Below, piece after piece: positions 21,025-32,382 of a stretch of 64,000 nucleotides of DNA (the stretch's first letter is position 1; each line of letters opens with the position of its first letter). Source of the DNA: Vigna angularis (Eukaryota > Streptophyta > Magnoliopsida > Fabales > Fabaceae); assembly GCF_016808095.1 (NCBI RefSeq), contig NC_068975.1, positions 7,690,001 through 7,754,000 of the forward strand, given 5' to 3'. The position numbers and the translations under genes were made by a program. The notes beneath the pieces were generated by a model. It was given only the letters and a program-made list of their open reading frames with translations, ran no database searches and was not told the DNA's origin.

Positions 21025-22292
21025 TGATAACAGTTGAAAAACTGTTATTTTCATGCTTAAAATTGACACAAAAAGCAACCTTTACACTTAGAAACTAGCT
21101 TGAAATCATGCTTTTATCCATATTCTCATAAATAAGAGAGCTGGACAGGTTTATGCTTGGTTTTAGTGTTTTTGTGCAGGTTTTAAGGTGAATTTAGTGA
21201 AAGAAGTGAAGAAGGAGAGAGATGGAATCAGAAAAGTCAACCAAAAACCAGAAAAGTCAATCAGTCAACCAAAAAAGTCAATCAGTCAACCAAAAAGTCA
21301 ACCAGTCAACCAGAATACGAAAAAAGTCAACCAGACGAGTTTTGGGCCAGTTGTATGCGATTTTATGATCTGTTTGGGCTTGGACCCGTTTTCTATTATT
21401 TTTATGTCCTATTTAAAGACCTAGATGTCTTAGGGTTGGTATCTTTGGCAGAAACGAGGCAAACACTCTCTCTTCCACCCCTTTGAAGGAGGATCTTGGA
21501 TGCTCAGGCTACCTCTTCACCTTTATTGGGTTTATTCTTTCATACTTTCATTGTAATTCATCTAGGTTCACCATGAATATGGTGAACTAAACTTTGTATG
21601 TTTGTTGGGGAATCAATGTAATCTCTTGAAGCTCTCATATATGGAATTTATGCTTGCATCTTAATCTAAGATTTATGCTTTCTTTCATCATTAGTTAGGG
21701 TTTTTCCTCTTTGCTTAGTGCTTGCATAGTTTAACTCATTCAATGCATGATTATTGGTTTTGTCGATACGGGCACGTACGGGGAAGTCTAGATCCGGGGA
21801 ATTTCTCCCAATATTATATTGGTTGTCGTTAAGCTCCTGCACTTATGAACTAATCATTAGGAATGCTAGGAATTGTATGAACTCGTGATTAGGGAGAAGC
21901 CATCTAGAATGGTACTTTAGAGAGTGGCATTAACAATGATGATTTGAATGTTGAATTCCTAAAATGTATGAGAGTGGATGAGATGAAATTGACCCCCAAC
22001 AACATATTCATTCATATATTCCATTGAAAGTGTTTATCTTTTGTCTTTGCCATTGATCAAACTTCATGCATACATGTTTATTTTGTTTTCCGTCTTGCAT
22101 ATAAAAATCCAAATATTTCGTCTTTAAGTCTTAGCTAATCAAGAAATCACATAACTAAACTAGGCCGTGAGTCCTTTGGGAAGAATGATACTTGGTCTTA
22201 CCAAGTTTATTACTTGAACGATTCGGTCATACTTGCCGATTGAAAAACAAGTTTGTGACATCATATTTTGGTGCTTACAAATTTGTCCATCA
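21025..22292 (+). repeat. 3' LTR of the complete non-autonomous element
   Basis: 1,268 bp. It lacks one AGTCAACC unit and the short duplication present in the 5' LTR. It ends TTTGTCCATCA followed by the CTCCC duplication. Confidence 0.93.
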
Positions 22293-22864
22293 CTCCCGCA
22301 TCCAAATCCGCCTTTAGAGAGTGGAAGATTGTACTCTTGTGTTGCTCCAGCCAGAGATACAAAACATAGGACATCTGGGTCCTTTAAATAGAGCAAAGAC
22401 AGAACAGAAACAAAGCCCAAGCCTGTGTCGGTGGAGCTCAAGCGCCCCACTTAGGGCGCCCAGGCGGTGAGCGGTGGTGTTCCACGCTTAAGACTTCCAG
22501 ATGACGCCCAAGCTTCGTGCTGGTGGCGCTCAAGCGCCCTAAAAGGGGCACCCGGGCGGTGAGTGAAGGTTTCCTACACTCAAGCCTCCAAAACGGGCGC
22601 CCAAGCTTCGAGCACTCCTCCCTTCTGATGCTTTTCCAAGCCTTTTTGAGCTCCATCTCCATGGCACTTCATCCCTGCTTTCCATATTTTCTCATTTCTT
22701 ATCAAAACAAGGAGAATTAGTCATAAAATCATCAAATTCAACCTCAACTATCTTATTCACACCACTTAATAGAAAAACATGATTCCAAGCAAGTTTCTAA
22801 GCAAAAAAGAGTGCATTTAGTATCAAAATTACATCAGAAATAATGATATTTTCAACCGTTTCCA

Positions 22865-23534
22865 CTTTGGTACCTGAGTTTTGATGAAAGACCCTTCCAA
22901 AACACATTTCATCCTCTTAATCCCTCACAATCACCAACATAGTATCATCTTGATTACGCTCCTTCTTCATTCTTGGTTGTCGCGGAACCCTAATCTCTTA
23001 AACATAGCAAAAGAGAGGATCTAACCCTTCTGGAGGAGTCGCGGTCCAAGAGCACGAGGGTTTTGACAAGCAGTGATTTGGCGATCTGGAAAGGGTCGCG
23101 ACGTTGACAGTTTTGAACTCTACCCTTAATGTAAAGGAGCTTGTCGAGGAGAAGAAGATGCGCCAGAGAGAACTAAGAGAAGACGTGAAGCAAATGGGAA
23201 GAAGTGTCGAAGAGAACTAAGAGAAAAGAGAAGACGCGCGCTGACAAAGTGATAAACGAAAATGAGAAACGAAGGCGTTGTGCAGAATCCATACTGGTTT
23301 TTAGTATAATCAGTGTAAAAAAATATTTTTTACACCTGTTATTAGTATAACCGGTGTAGAATTATTTATCTTTTACTACAATTTTTCCATCGTGCTATTT
23401 TTTATACCTTTTTTTAGAATAACTGGTGTAAAAAAGTTTCCCTATTTACCATTTTGCCACCGCATCATTTTTTATACTTGATGAATTTCAACAAGTATAA
23501 ATAGTCGCTATAAAAAGTCTATTTTGCACTAGTG
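22865..23534 (+). mobile_element. right-hand end of a CACTA-type element (truncated)
   Basis: It ends CTATTTTGCACTAGTG, the reverse of a CACTAGTGCAAAATAG terminus. Subterminal repeats of the form AGTATAAYCRGTGTAAAAA occur four or five times in the last 250 bases, on both strands, as in CACTA subterminal regions. A matching left terminus is not in the window. A GC-richer 300-base stretch (22950-23270) inside resembles a gene 5' flank but has no recognisable frame. Confidence 0.65.
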
Positions 23535-23555
23535 ATGTGCCGTGAGGGAGAGTTA

Positions 23556-24147
23556 GGGTGTGTTCACTTTAGATGAATGATTTGAGGAAGACTGAGTGGA
23601 TGAATTTGAAGGAATTTGAGATGAATTTATTGTTGTTTTTTTTAAAGGATTTAGAGGTGAGTAAGAATGGATTTGGAAGTAAAGTTTATGAAAATTAGTG
23701 TAAAATTTGACCGATTGACAGATAAAAAAATTGTTTAATTGATAGAAATTAAAGATTATCAAAATACCCTTAGTAGTAAAAATAATATAAAATTGTAATT
23801 GTTAATATTATATATAATTGTAAAAATTATTATAAGAATAGAAAATCATTAAAATTAATTTTTAAAATGAAAAAAAATTATATTATTATTATTATTTTAT
23901 TATTATTATATTATAATTATTATAAGAGAAAAAAATATGAAAATTACAAAATAGAATAAGGGTAAATATGAAAATTTGTTTAAATGCTTGCAAATCATTC
24001 ATTTATAAGATGATTGAAAACAACATCAATCCCGCACTTTCTTTTTTCTTCTTCTTCGCTAATCCTTGCAAGCGAACACAAGAAATCTTTCTTTTCCAAC
24101 TGTCCTGATCCATTTGAACAGGAGTTTCCTCTTAAACGAACACACCT
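23556..24147. mobile_element. MITE, PIF/Harbinger-like (about 590 bp)
   Basis: Imperfect terminal inverted repeats: left GGGTGTGTTCACTTTAGATG, right reverse complement GGTGTGTTCGTTTAAGAGG. TTA lies just outside both ends, fitting the 3-bp TTA/TAA target preference of PIF/Harbinger. The inside is AT-rich and noncoding, so it would depend on a transposase elsewhere. It lies about 20 bases from a CACTA end. Confidence 0.65.
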
Positions 24148-24964
24148 TAGTGTGCGATCGTGTAAAGGCTGGAGTATTTTTGTTGTTGGAATTTGGTCAT
24201 AAATAAACTTTTCCAAATATATAAAGTTATCACAAATGAAAATTTAATTACTCAATTTAGAAGAGAATTTCTTATTTAAATTGATTCCATGTTAAATAAA
24301 TATTTACTAGCTGTAGGTTTATTTTGATTGTATAAACATACATAAAGCTTTGAATTTTTTTTAAGAAACGAAATATAATTACCGTAAAACCCAATATAAT
24401 TTCTTTAAATTACATAATGGAGTACATACTAGAAAATTCTCTCAAAAATTTTATCCCCTCTCGTAAGTCTACACATCCTCTAAAGTTTTTGTATAATATC
24501 TCTATTTTTATCTAAGGTCACGTATAACATACATTATTCGATCATCGCACAAGTCTCAAACAAAAACACATAATTGAATTGGTGAACTCAACATTCAATA
24601 ATCAAACATTTTAGTAAAACAATATATACATGTATCAACAACCACATCAAATAAATTTTAATTCAACAGACCTACCAAATCAACTAAAATATGTACAATA
24701 ATAACTTTATCTTTGCTTAATCATTCATAATAAAATATTCACATCACATACAAATTATAAGGTTTCAAGTTGAGACTTAGAACACCATATCTGTTAACCA
24801 TACATAATTAACTATCAAAATAAACTTAACCACCTAAGACAACCAATTATGTAATGGACCTTCAAGTCCTTATGACATAAGCATCAAATGTTTTTTTACA
24901 ACAAAAAAGAACTTTCACATAGTAAAAGAGAATGACTGATAGACCCAGACACAAGCATAAAAAG
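24148..24964. other. AT-rich intergenic DNA, nothing recognised
   Basis: No open frame, LTR end or terminal repeat. It could be unique host sequence between insertions. Confidence 0.5.
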
Positions 24965-25430
24965 CAATGTGAGATTTGCAGATAATAGCGTAATCATGGA
25001 TGAGGGAGCTGGCAAGGTCTTGATCACCCGCAAGAATGGCAGATCCACTTACATGAACAATGTGTTATATGTTCCAACGATGAAGAGTAATTTGTTGAGT
25101 CTGGGACAACTTTTGGAGAAAGGCTACACCATGTCAATGAAGCAAAAACACATAGAAGTGTTTGACAGAAAGCAACGCCTAGTGCTAAAGGCCCCTCTTG
25201 CCAGAAACATAACATTTAAGATAAATCTGAATGCTACAAATGTTCCGTGTTTATCTACTTTTAATATTGAAGAGGAAGGATGATTATGGCATTATCGTTT
25301 TGGACATCTGAACTTTAAAAGTTTGGGTCAATTAAATAACAAAGAAATGGTGAAAGGAGTACCATTGATATCCATTCCTAACAAAACGTGCAAGGGATAT
25401 GGTGTTGGGAAACAAACAATAAAGGACCTC
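24965..25430 (+). pseudogene. Ty1/copia protease end and GAG-pre-integrase fragment
   Basis: The frame from 24969 encodes the segment just before copia integrase: a GAGKVLITRKNGRSTYMNNV block, then 'LYVPTMKSNLLSLGQLLEKG', as in gag_pre-integrs domains. After the TGA near 25281 the same frame continues with 'LWHYRFGHLNFKSLGQLNN', the zinc-finger-like H..H part. The protease active site and the integrase core are missing. It looks different from the Sirevirus pol at 59042 and may be a separate copia lineage. Confidence 0.7.
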
Positions 25431-25439
25431 AAGACCTTT

Positions 25440-25503
25440 ATTTGATTTGTGCAACATGGTTGATTATTAATCATGGTTGTGTATCATCAAAAAAGGGGAA
25501 GAT
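25440..25503 (+). mobile_element. 3' end of a Sirevirus with PPT
   Basis: 'gattattaatcatggttgtg' and 'atcatcaaaaaaggggaagat' match, in reverse complement, the sequence outside the minus LTR at 34993-35050. It is the last internal stretch and polypurine tract before the LTR at 25504, joined abruptly to the copia fragment. Confidence 0.7.
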
Positions 25504-26905
25504 TGTTGAGAGGGGGAGCATTGGTTTAGCTGAACCCATAATCTCAGTGATATTTGTGTTTATTGTGATATGCTTACATGAGTATTCTGTGTTACATGTT
25601 CTATGCTTACATGTTATATGCTTTTGTTTATTGTGATAAATCTGTATAACCATATTTGTGAACATGATTGTGTTGTTCATTGCATATCACTGTGTTTAAT
25701 ATGTGATTTTATATGTGCATGCATGACATGAGATTTTGGAAATGGAAAACCACAAGCACTTTGGTTGAACTTTGATGTGTAGAAAAACAACAGTTTTAAG
25801 TCGATTACATTATGGGAGAATCGATTAAAACTCGTGTGTTTGCACAAACTCTTTTCAAGTGTGCTGTGAGATATTTTGAAGAGAAAAGTTTTAAAAAATT
25901 GTTCTAAGTGTTTTTACTTAATTGACTGTATGCTTCTTGTATTCGATTAAGTCTGTTAAGTTTTTGAAAACTGTTAAATGCTTGTCACAACTGACGTAAC
26001 GGTCATATTTTTAAATATGTTGACCAAGCATTTATTATGAGTCGATTGCATTAAATGTGCATTCAATTAAATGCTGTGAATGTTGTTAGTCTGTTATAAC
26101 TGCAAAGTGTATTCAACTAGATTAATAGCTAAATCGATTAAAATGCGTCTGATGTGTGTAATGCTATAAATTGACGCTGATTTGAATTCTGTAAGAAATT
26201 TTGATTCTAACACTTTCATATATTTCAAAAAAATGTTGTGATTTCTTATAGAGAAAAGAGAAGCTCCAAGAACCAGAGATTGACCGCGGTGATCAAGTCT
26301 TAGAGGTTTCTTGAGAAGTAAGATTTGATGCGTTTAAACGTCTGATCTATATGCATAGAAAGGTGTAATATGCGTGATTAGGAAATTCTGTAATTGTGAA
26401 GATTGGTTGGCTTCCCTATTGTGATTACTGGAAGAATAATTGTGTTCTTAACTTTGTGGGTGGCTCAAAAGGTTTGACAACAGAAGAGGGTGTTCTTGTT
26501 GTGTGTCTGTATTGTTTACCACCTATGTTAGATTAAATGGTTAGAGAGGTGTTTTACATTTTTGACGTGAGGTCGCTGTAAAAACCTTGGTGTAAAAACC
26601 TTGATCTTTATAGTGCATTTTCTTACTGTGATTGGAAGGACACTGGATGTAGGCTTGGCTGAACTAGTATAAAAATCAATGTTTGAATTTTCTAATCCCT
26701 ACACTCTTTTATTAAGTCGATTACATGGTTAGTAAATTCGATTAAGTTTATTGCTGCATTGCATATCTTTTAACTTGCGATTAAAGAAAAGTGTAAAAGC
26801 ATCTTATTTTGTGAAATAGTTTTTTGAAAGATTATATTTTTTACATTTCACCAATTCACCCCCCCCCCCTCTTGGTGTGAGAAACTAATCCATTCTATTT
26901 TAACA
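25504..26905 (+). mobile_element. Sirevirus LTR (3' LTR of a truncated copy)
   Basis: It starts TGTTGAGAGGGGGAGC after a polypurine tract and ends CTATTTTAACA. It carries a CTATAAATT box at about 26162, TCGATTA motifs and a C-run before 'tcttggtgtgag', all shared with the LTR at 27435-28844. It is followed directly by minus-strand CACTA sequence. Confidence 0.82.
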
Positions 26906-26910
26906 ATAAT

Positions 26911-27429
26911 TAGATAAAGGTTTCCACTTACAATTCTCTAGGATATCTCTTGAGCCGACTGGGATGTCATTTGGCCATTGGCCTTGGTTCGTGCAGCCTT
27001 CCACAATTCATACCTAGCTGATGGAGGTGCTAGGTCAGGTGACTCGAGACCTAAAGCCTCAACATGACGTTTTTTCATCTTCTTCTCTAATAATGCATAA
27101 CCACCACGTGACAGTACATGTGGTGCATCATTAAGCCTCTGCCTCTGTTGAGTAGCTATCCTTTTCTCCTATGAAACAATGAAAATTATTAAGCATAAAT
27201 CACAAATTAACATCTTGTGTGACTATAGCAAAATGTTAAAAAACATACTTACCAATCATCAAAAAGTCTAGATGCTTTAAACTGCAACCACTCCTCCTCA
27301 GTTATTTATATTTTGCACAAGAAGTGTCGTTCTGTTTATAGCCAAAGACATATAAACGTGTTAGTCTAGTCTTGAAGTCCCTCATCGGACTGCACTATGG
27401 GATAAAGTCTTCTTCCTTATCCTTTCATC
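26911..27429 (-). pseudogene. CACTA second-gene fragment, minus strand (part 2 of a split copy)
   Basis: Its reverse complement is closely similar to 7325-7830 of the left CACTA copy, including the blocks for SPDLAPP, 'NGQ.TSQSAQEIS' (here diverged) and two intron positions. It is the piece that should follow 31160-32382 but lies in the opposite orientation, with a Sirevirus between. The outer edge at 27430-27434 (ATTAA) is half of the Sirevirus target duplication. Confidence 0.78.
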
Positions 27430-27434
27430 ATTAA

Positions 27435-28844
27435 TGTTGAGATTGTTGATAGTGGGAGCACTGGTTTAGCTTAACCAACAATATCAGTAATATCTGAGTT
27501 TTTTATGATGACAACGCATAATTAATAACATATGTGTATTATGTGTTACATGTTCTATGGTTACATGTTATATGCGTATATGAGAACATGATTGTGTTAT
27601 TGCTGTGTTGTTCATTTCATTTCACTGTGTTATATATGTGATTTTACACATGAATGCATGACACATGTTTTTGATGAGAAAAACCACAAGCACTAATGTT
27701 GAATTTTAATTGTGTGGCAAAACAACAGATTTAAGTCAATTACATTATGGGGTGAATCAATTAAAACTCGTGTCTTTGCACAAACCTTTTTCAAAGTGTG
27801 TTGTGAGATTTTTTAAAGAGAAAAGTTTTCAAAACTATGCTTAACATTGTTCCATAATCGATTGCATGTGATATTTATTCGATTAAGTCTGTTACTGTTT
27901 TCAAATCTGTTAATGCTTGATATTACTGTCACAACGGCTATATTTTTAAATGTGTTGACCAAGCATTAAATTCTATTCGACTGCATTAATTGTGAATTCA
28001 ATTAATTTATTTAATTGCTACTAACTATTATAACTAAATTGGTGTATTCGACTACATTAGTAGCAAAGTCGATTAAAATGCGTCAGAGATGTGTTATATA
28101 TAAATTGACGCGAATTTGATTTCTGTAAAGAACTTTTGTGATTCTGACATTTTCATATTCTTTTGCAGAAAGTTTGATTCTTACAAAAAGAGGAAAAGCT
28201 TCAAGAAACTAGTTTGACCGTGGTGATGAACTACTTGGAATTTCTTGAAGAGGAAGATTCCTGAATTTCAAAGTCTGATCTATCTACACATTTGGTGTCT
28301 ACTACTAGATTAGGTTCTACAATCTGCTGAAGATTGGGTTGAGTTCCCTGTTGTGATTACAGGAAGAAGGACGTGTTGCGTTCTTGAATTTAAGGGTGAC
28401 TAAAAGGGGTTAGACTGCAGGAGAGGAGATTCTTGCTGGTAGTCTGTTTATGTACTGCCTATATTTTAATTAAAGCGTTAGAAATGTGTTTTATATTTTT
28501 TATGTGAGGTCTCTATAAAAACCTTGTTGTAAAAACCTTGATCACTATAGTGCTTTGGCTTCCTATGGGTGGAAGGACATTGGATATAGGCTTGGTCGAA
28601 CCAGTATAAAAACTCAATTTCTGATCTTTCTTATCCTTACTCTTTTACATTCAATCGATTATACTTTATATTCATTCGATTAAATTTCCGCTGCATTGAA
28701 AATCTTTTAACTTGCGTTTCAAGAAAAGCATAAAGGCATCTCTTTTGGTGAAAAAGTTTTTCAAAGTTTTAAATTTGGTACTTCACAAATTCACCCCCCC
28801 CCCCCCCTTCTTGGTGTGAGAAATTGACCCATTCTATTTTAACA
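27435..28844 (+). mobile_element. Sirevirus 5' LTR (1,410 bp)
   Basis: It starts TGTTGAGATTGTTGATAGTG after ATTAA and ends CTATTTTAACA followed by a primer-site-like sequence. A TATATAAA box lies at about 28096, TCGATTA motifs are scattered along it, and a long C-run (about 28793-28807) precedes the 'cttggtgtgag' end block. Confidence 0.85.
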
Positions 28845-28845
28845 A

Positions 28846-28858
28846 TTGGCACTAGAGC
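28846..28858 (+). promoter_or_regulatory. degenerate initiator tRNA-Met primer site
   Basis: TTGGCACTAGAGC lies at the position where copia elements carry TTGGTATCAGAGC. Three mismatches indicate decay. Confidence 0.6.
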
Positions 28859-28925
28859 TGGTTTTAATAAAATATTTGAAAAACTAGTCGATTACTATTT
28901 TTATTAAATCAACTGATCCTAGAAA

Positions 28926-30681
28926 ATGACTTTCAATTCTCAGACCTTTGGTGAAGGTGCTTCGACAAATGGACCACCACTATTTGTTGGAGAAAATTAT
29001 GCTTTTTGAAAAATAAGGATTCAAATCTTTCTTGAATCGGGGGATAAAGGAGTTTGGGATGCAACTTTAAACGGTCCATATGAGCCCACTCATGTTTTAA
29101 ATGGAAAATTTGTTTTGAAATTTTTTTCAGAGTGGACTCAAGATGAAAACCGTAGAGCTTAGTATGATGTTAAGGCTAGAAATGTTATTGCTTCTGCACT
29201 AACAATGGATGAATTTTTTAGGATTTTCCAATGTAAAACTGCTAAGGAAATGTGGGAGGTTCTTGAAGTCACCAATGAAGGAAAGGATGAAGTGAAAAGG
29301 GCCAGAAAAGAATTATCTCATATAGGAGTATGAGCTATTCAGAATGAAAGCGGGAGAGACTATCTATGAAGTACAGAAACGATTCACACACATAGTCAAT
29401 CAGCTCACGGCTTTTGGGAAACTGTTTGATAAAGAAGAAATCAACATAAAGATCCTGAAAAGCCTCAACAGAAGCTGGTGGCCGAAAGTCACTACAATAT
29501 CTGAATCAAGAGACTTGACTAGCATGACCATGGCCACCTTATTTGAAAAACTCAAAGAACATCAATTGGAGCTTGGAAGGGTAAATGAGGAAGAAGAAAT
29601 TGAAGAAAAGAAATCAATTGCTCTAAAAGCCACAAGCAAGAAAGCTGTAAAGAATCTTGAACCTGAAGCTAAATCAGATGCAGAAGTACTAGAGAAGGAA
29701 ATCATGAATATGATGGTGAGAAAATTTAAAAGATTCATGAAAAATAAAAATTCTACAACTAATAATGCAGACTTTTCAAGAGGAGGAAAGAAGACCTTAA
29801 GAAGCAACGCTGTACAATGTTATGAATGTGGAAAGGATGGTCATATCAAGCTTGATTGTCTAGACTTGAAGAATAAATAGAAAGAATTCACCAAGTATCC
29901 TCAGGACAAGAATAGGAAGCAAAGGAAAGCATATATTGCCTTGGGAAACAGTGATGAAGACTCTTCAAGTGATGATGATTGTAGCGTTGAAGAAGAGTCA
30001 AATTTATGTTTCATGGCAGTTTCTGCACACTCTGGTGATGACAGTGATAGTGAATTTGAAAATGAACCAATATAGCTCAAGTACTACATGTTGTTGGATG
30101 CATTTCAGGAGATACATGCAGAAGCCATGCGACTCTAGTATAAGGTGAATCGATTATCCTCTGAGAGATGATACTATGAATACAAAATTGATAATCTAGT
30201 AGAGGATAATGAAAAGCTTGAAAAAGATCTTGAAAATGCTTTGAAATCTGCAAAGATAGTCACGACCGAGATACAAATTGTTGAGAAAGAATGTGATAAC
30301 TGTCCAGTACACCTTGAGAAAATTGATTACTTAACCAGCACGTTTGCTAAATTTACACAAGGCAAAGAAAATCTTGATGTTGTTTTAAGATCATCTGGAA
30401 GAGCTATCTGCAGACAAGGTATTGGTTATAAGGCAAAAAGTAATAGGATAAACTCAAAGAAATTTATTGATCTGAGTAAACCTACTACTAATGCATGCTT
30501 TTACTGCAACACACTTGGTCACAATGTTAGAAATTGCTATTTCAGAAATGTTGGTGTTCCAAAGGGAAAATATAAATGGGTTCCCAAGGAACAACCTCTT
30601 GCTACTAACAAGAGAGGACCCAAGTTCAAATGGGTACTAGCGTCAAAATCTTTTAATTGTTGTGTAGGAAAGGAGCAGTAG
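28926..30681 (+). pseudogene. Sirevirus gag, decayed
   Basis: From ATG 28926 the frame gives a UBN2-type copia gag: GEGASTNGPPLFVGENYAF, 'VKARNVIASALTMDEFFRIF', 'KTAKEMWEVLEV', then after a frame change at about 29335 a 178-codon piece ending with a CCHC knuckle CYECGKDGHIKLDC. A second, distant knuckle CFYCNTLGHNVRNC lies at about 30500, before VPKGKYKWVP. This two-knuckle layout matches the intact gag at 53873-55573. Stops near 29009, 29159, 29332 and 29878 disable it. Protease and the rest of pol are absent on this side. Confidence 0.85.
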
Positions 30682-30689
30682 CTGCTGAA

Positions 30690-31158
30690 GCAGTATTCAA
30701 CTCAAGGATGAACTACCATGATGAAATAAAAATTCTTGAGATTCTGAAAGTGGTAACTGTTGTATTTACATTGCATAATGCATAATAATCATTTGTATGA
30801 TTAACTGTTATATGCATGTTTGTTGTGTGTTGTTTGATTGATTGTTTTCTGTGAAAATATAGTTGTGCGAATTTTAATCGATTATGTTATGAACTTAGTC
30901 GATTATAATCTGTGAATGTATTTCTCTATTTTTGAAATCACTCTGTTAAAATATGAAGTTAACTTTGTTTTTAAAGGAACCGATTAAGAATTTCTGTTAT
31001 GGACTTTCTGTTGTTGAAAATCTAATTGGGCAAAATTAAATGGATGTTGTTCGCGCCCTCATGGATGTCTCATTTATTTCACTGTATTAGCATTTAGGGT
31101 GTTTTGTGCTTATAATTTTGTAACCCTACACTCAAGAAGATTGACCAAGAACTCTGCA
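30690..31158 (+). other. unassigned AT-rich sequence with TCGATTA motifs
   Basis: Between the gag remnant and a CACTA fragment. TCGATTA-type motifs (30880-30910, 30980) suggest LTR-derived DNA of a Sirevirus subfamily, but no LTR end could be set. The inversion breakpoint inferred for the split Sirevirus should lie in or near this stretch. Confidence 0.4.
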
Positions 31159-31159
31159 T

Positions 31160-31945
31160 CACATGGCTTTAGATTCATATTCAGAAGAAAACTTTCATTT
31201 GCGTGCAATGTTATTTTGCACCATAAATGATTTCCCAGCATATGGGAACTTGAGTGGTTAAAGTGTTAAAGGTCATCTTGCATGTCCGATTTGTGAAGAA
31301 AATACTAGTTATCTTCAGTTGAAGCATGGGCAGAACACTGTGTACACAAGACACCGAAGATTCCTTCCTCGAAATCACCCTTACCATAGATTGAAAAAAC
31401 GTTTAATGGAAGTCCTGAAGATGATGTAATGTCCAGACCCCATAATGGGGAAGAAGTATACAACTAGGTGAGGAACATTGAGGTTGTCTTCAGAAAACAT
31501 AAAAGAAGCCTATTGACAAAAACATTTGGAAAAAGCGGTCAATATTCTTTAATCTTTCATATTGGTGTAAACTTGATTTGCGACATTGCAAAGACGTGAT
31601 GCATGTTGGAAACAATGTATGTGATAGTGTTGTTGGGACTTTACTAAACGTAAAAGGAAAGACAAAAGATGGAGTGAAAGCACGATAGGACTTGGTTGAC
31701 ATGGGAATCCGTTCTGAGTTACATCCGCAATCCATAGGAAGACACATTTATCTTCCTCCATCATGAATGAATGGTCAGTGGTATTGGAAGCCAGAGCCAC
31801 GCACATAACTAATGATGAAGACTCTCTAGATATACTTAAGACAAGCTCCTTCTCATCAAGAACCATTGAAAATAAGGTTGATGATGTACCTGAGGAAATA
31901 CATGCAACTCGATGTGACCAAAATGAAGGCATGTGGGAGAAATAA
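31160..31945 (+). pseudogene. CACTA TNP2-like fragment, second copy, internally deleted
   Basis: Closely similar to the left copy from about 5515 (the MLFCTINDFPAYGNLSG region), through the 'CKDVMHVGNNVCDSVVGTLL' block, to about 6100. At 31765 it jumps directly to the equivalent of about 6710, so the DUF4218-like part is missing. It ends IHATRCDQNEGMWEK and a stop. Several stops and frame changes are present. Confidence 0.8.
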
Positions 31946-32030
31946 GTGTCTTTTTATTGTTTTAATTACTTATACAATTTATTTATTTTGTCTGTTCTAA
32001 CTTTAAGTTACTAACACTTTGTAAACAGGT

Positions 32031-32382
32031 ATGACGAGCTTTAGATCAGGTCGGACGAGAGGAGGTGGTAGATCTGTGACTCGGTTGCCTGAATTTACAA
32101 CCTGTTCGATTGCGGAGGAGAAGTTGACGGTGGATATTGATCCCCGAGGTGCTCCTACTAGGGCACATGCAGAAAAATTTAGGAGTTACTTGGGCGTGAT
32201 GGCAAAAACACACGTCTCTATTGTCGTTAATTGTTGGGATGATGTCCCAATGGTTGAGAAAAATCTACTATGGCAGGATATTTTGGAATGTTTAAGATGT
32301 TTTACCTCTCATTGACTTATTTTTGTTGAACATGCTTTAACATTCATTTTGTTTTTAACAACACAATTGGAATATTATTAAT
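32031..32382 (+). pseudogene. CACTA second gene, first exon, cut by a Sirevirus
   Basis: ATG 32031 after 'tttgtaaacag' encodes a 94-aa frame with PEFTTCSIAEEKLTVDIDPR, 'KFRSYLGVMAKTHVSIVVN' and 'CWDDVPMVEKNLLWQDILE', less damaged than the left copy at 6971. It ends at TTAAT (32378-32382), where the minus-strand Sirevirus LTR begins. The left copy has the uninterrupted site TTAAT at 7321-7325. Confidence 0.82.

Larger units (their letters stand above)
14628..22292 (+). mobile_element. complete non-autonomous Athila/Calypso-like LTR retrotransposon (7,665 bp)
   Basis: It is bounded by CTCCC duplications, with LTRs 14628-15931 and 21025-22292, a tRNA-Asp type primer site, one open gag-protease frame and a 2.2-kb 3' region. 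RT, RNase H and integrase core are absent. The two LTRs differ by roughly ten substitutions by eye and two slippage-type indels: an extra AGTCAACC-repeat unit and a duplicated 'agtctagatccgggga' in the 5' copy. Insertion was therefore fairly recent. It landed in the LTR of a minus-strand relative. Mobility would need enzymes in trans, for which the element at 38347-52800 is the type of donor expected, although that copy is dead. Confidence 0.93.
13867..22864 (-). mobile_element. 5' LTR of the minus-strand element, split by a complete gypsy insertion
   Basis: The LTR occupies 13867-14627 and 22298-22864 (about 1.33 kb); the intervening 14628-22292 element duplicated CTCCC. On the minus strand it ends ..GATTCAACA, followed by AGTTTT and the primer site. 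This is the short-end form of the LTR, without the 42-base extension seen in the plus-strand relatives. The outer end reads TGGAAACGG where TGATAACGG is expected. The central module (22435-22620) is rich in AAGCGCCC/GGGCGCC. Confidence 0.85.
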
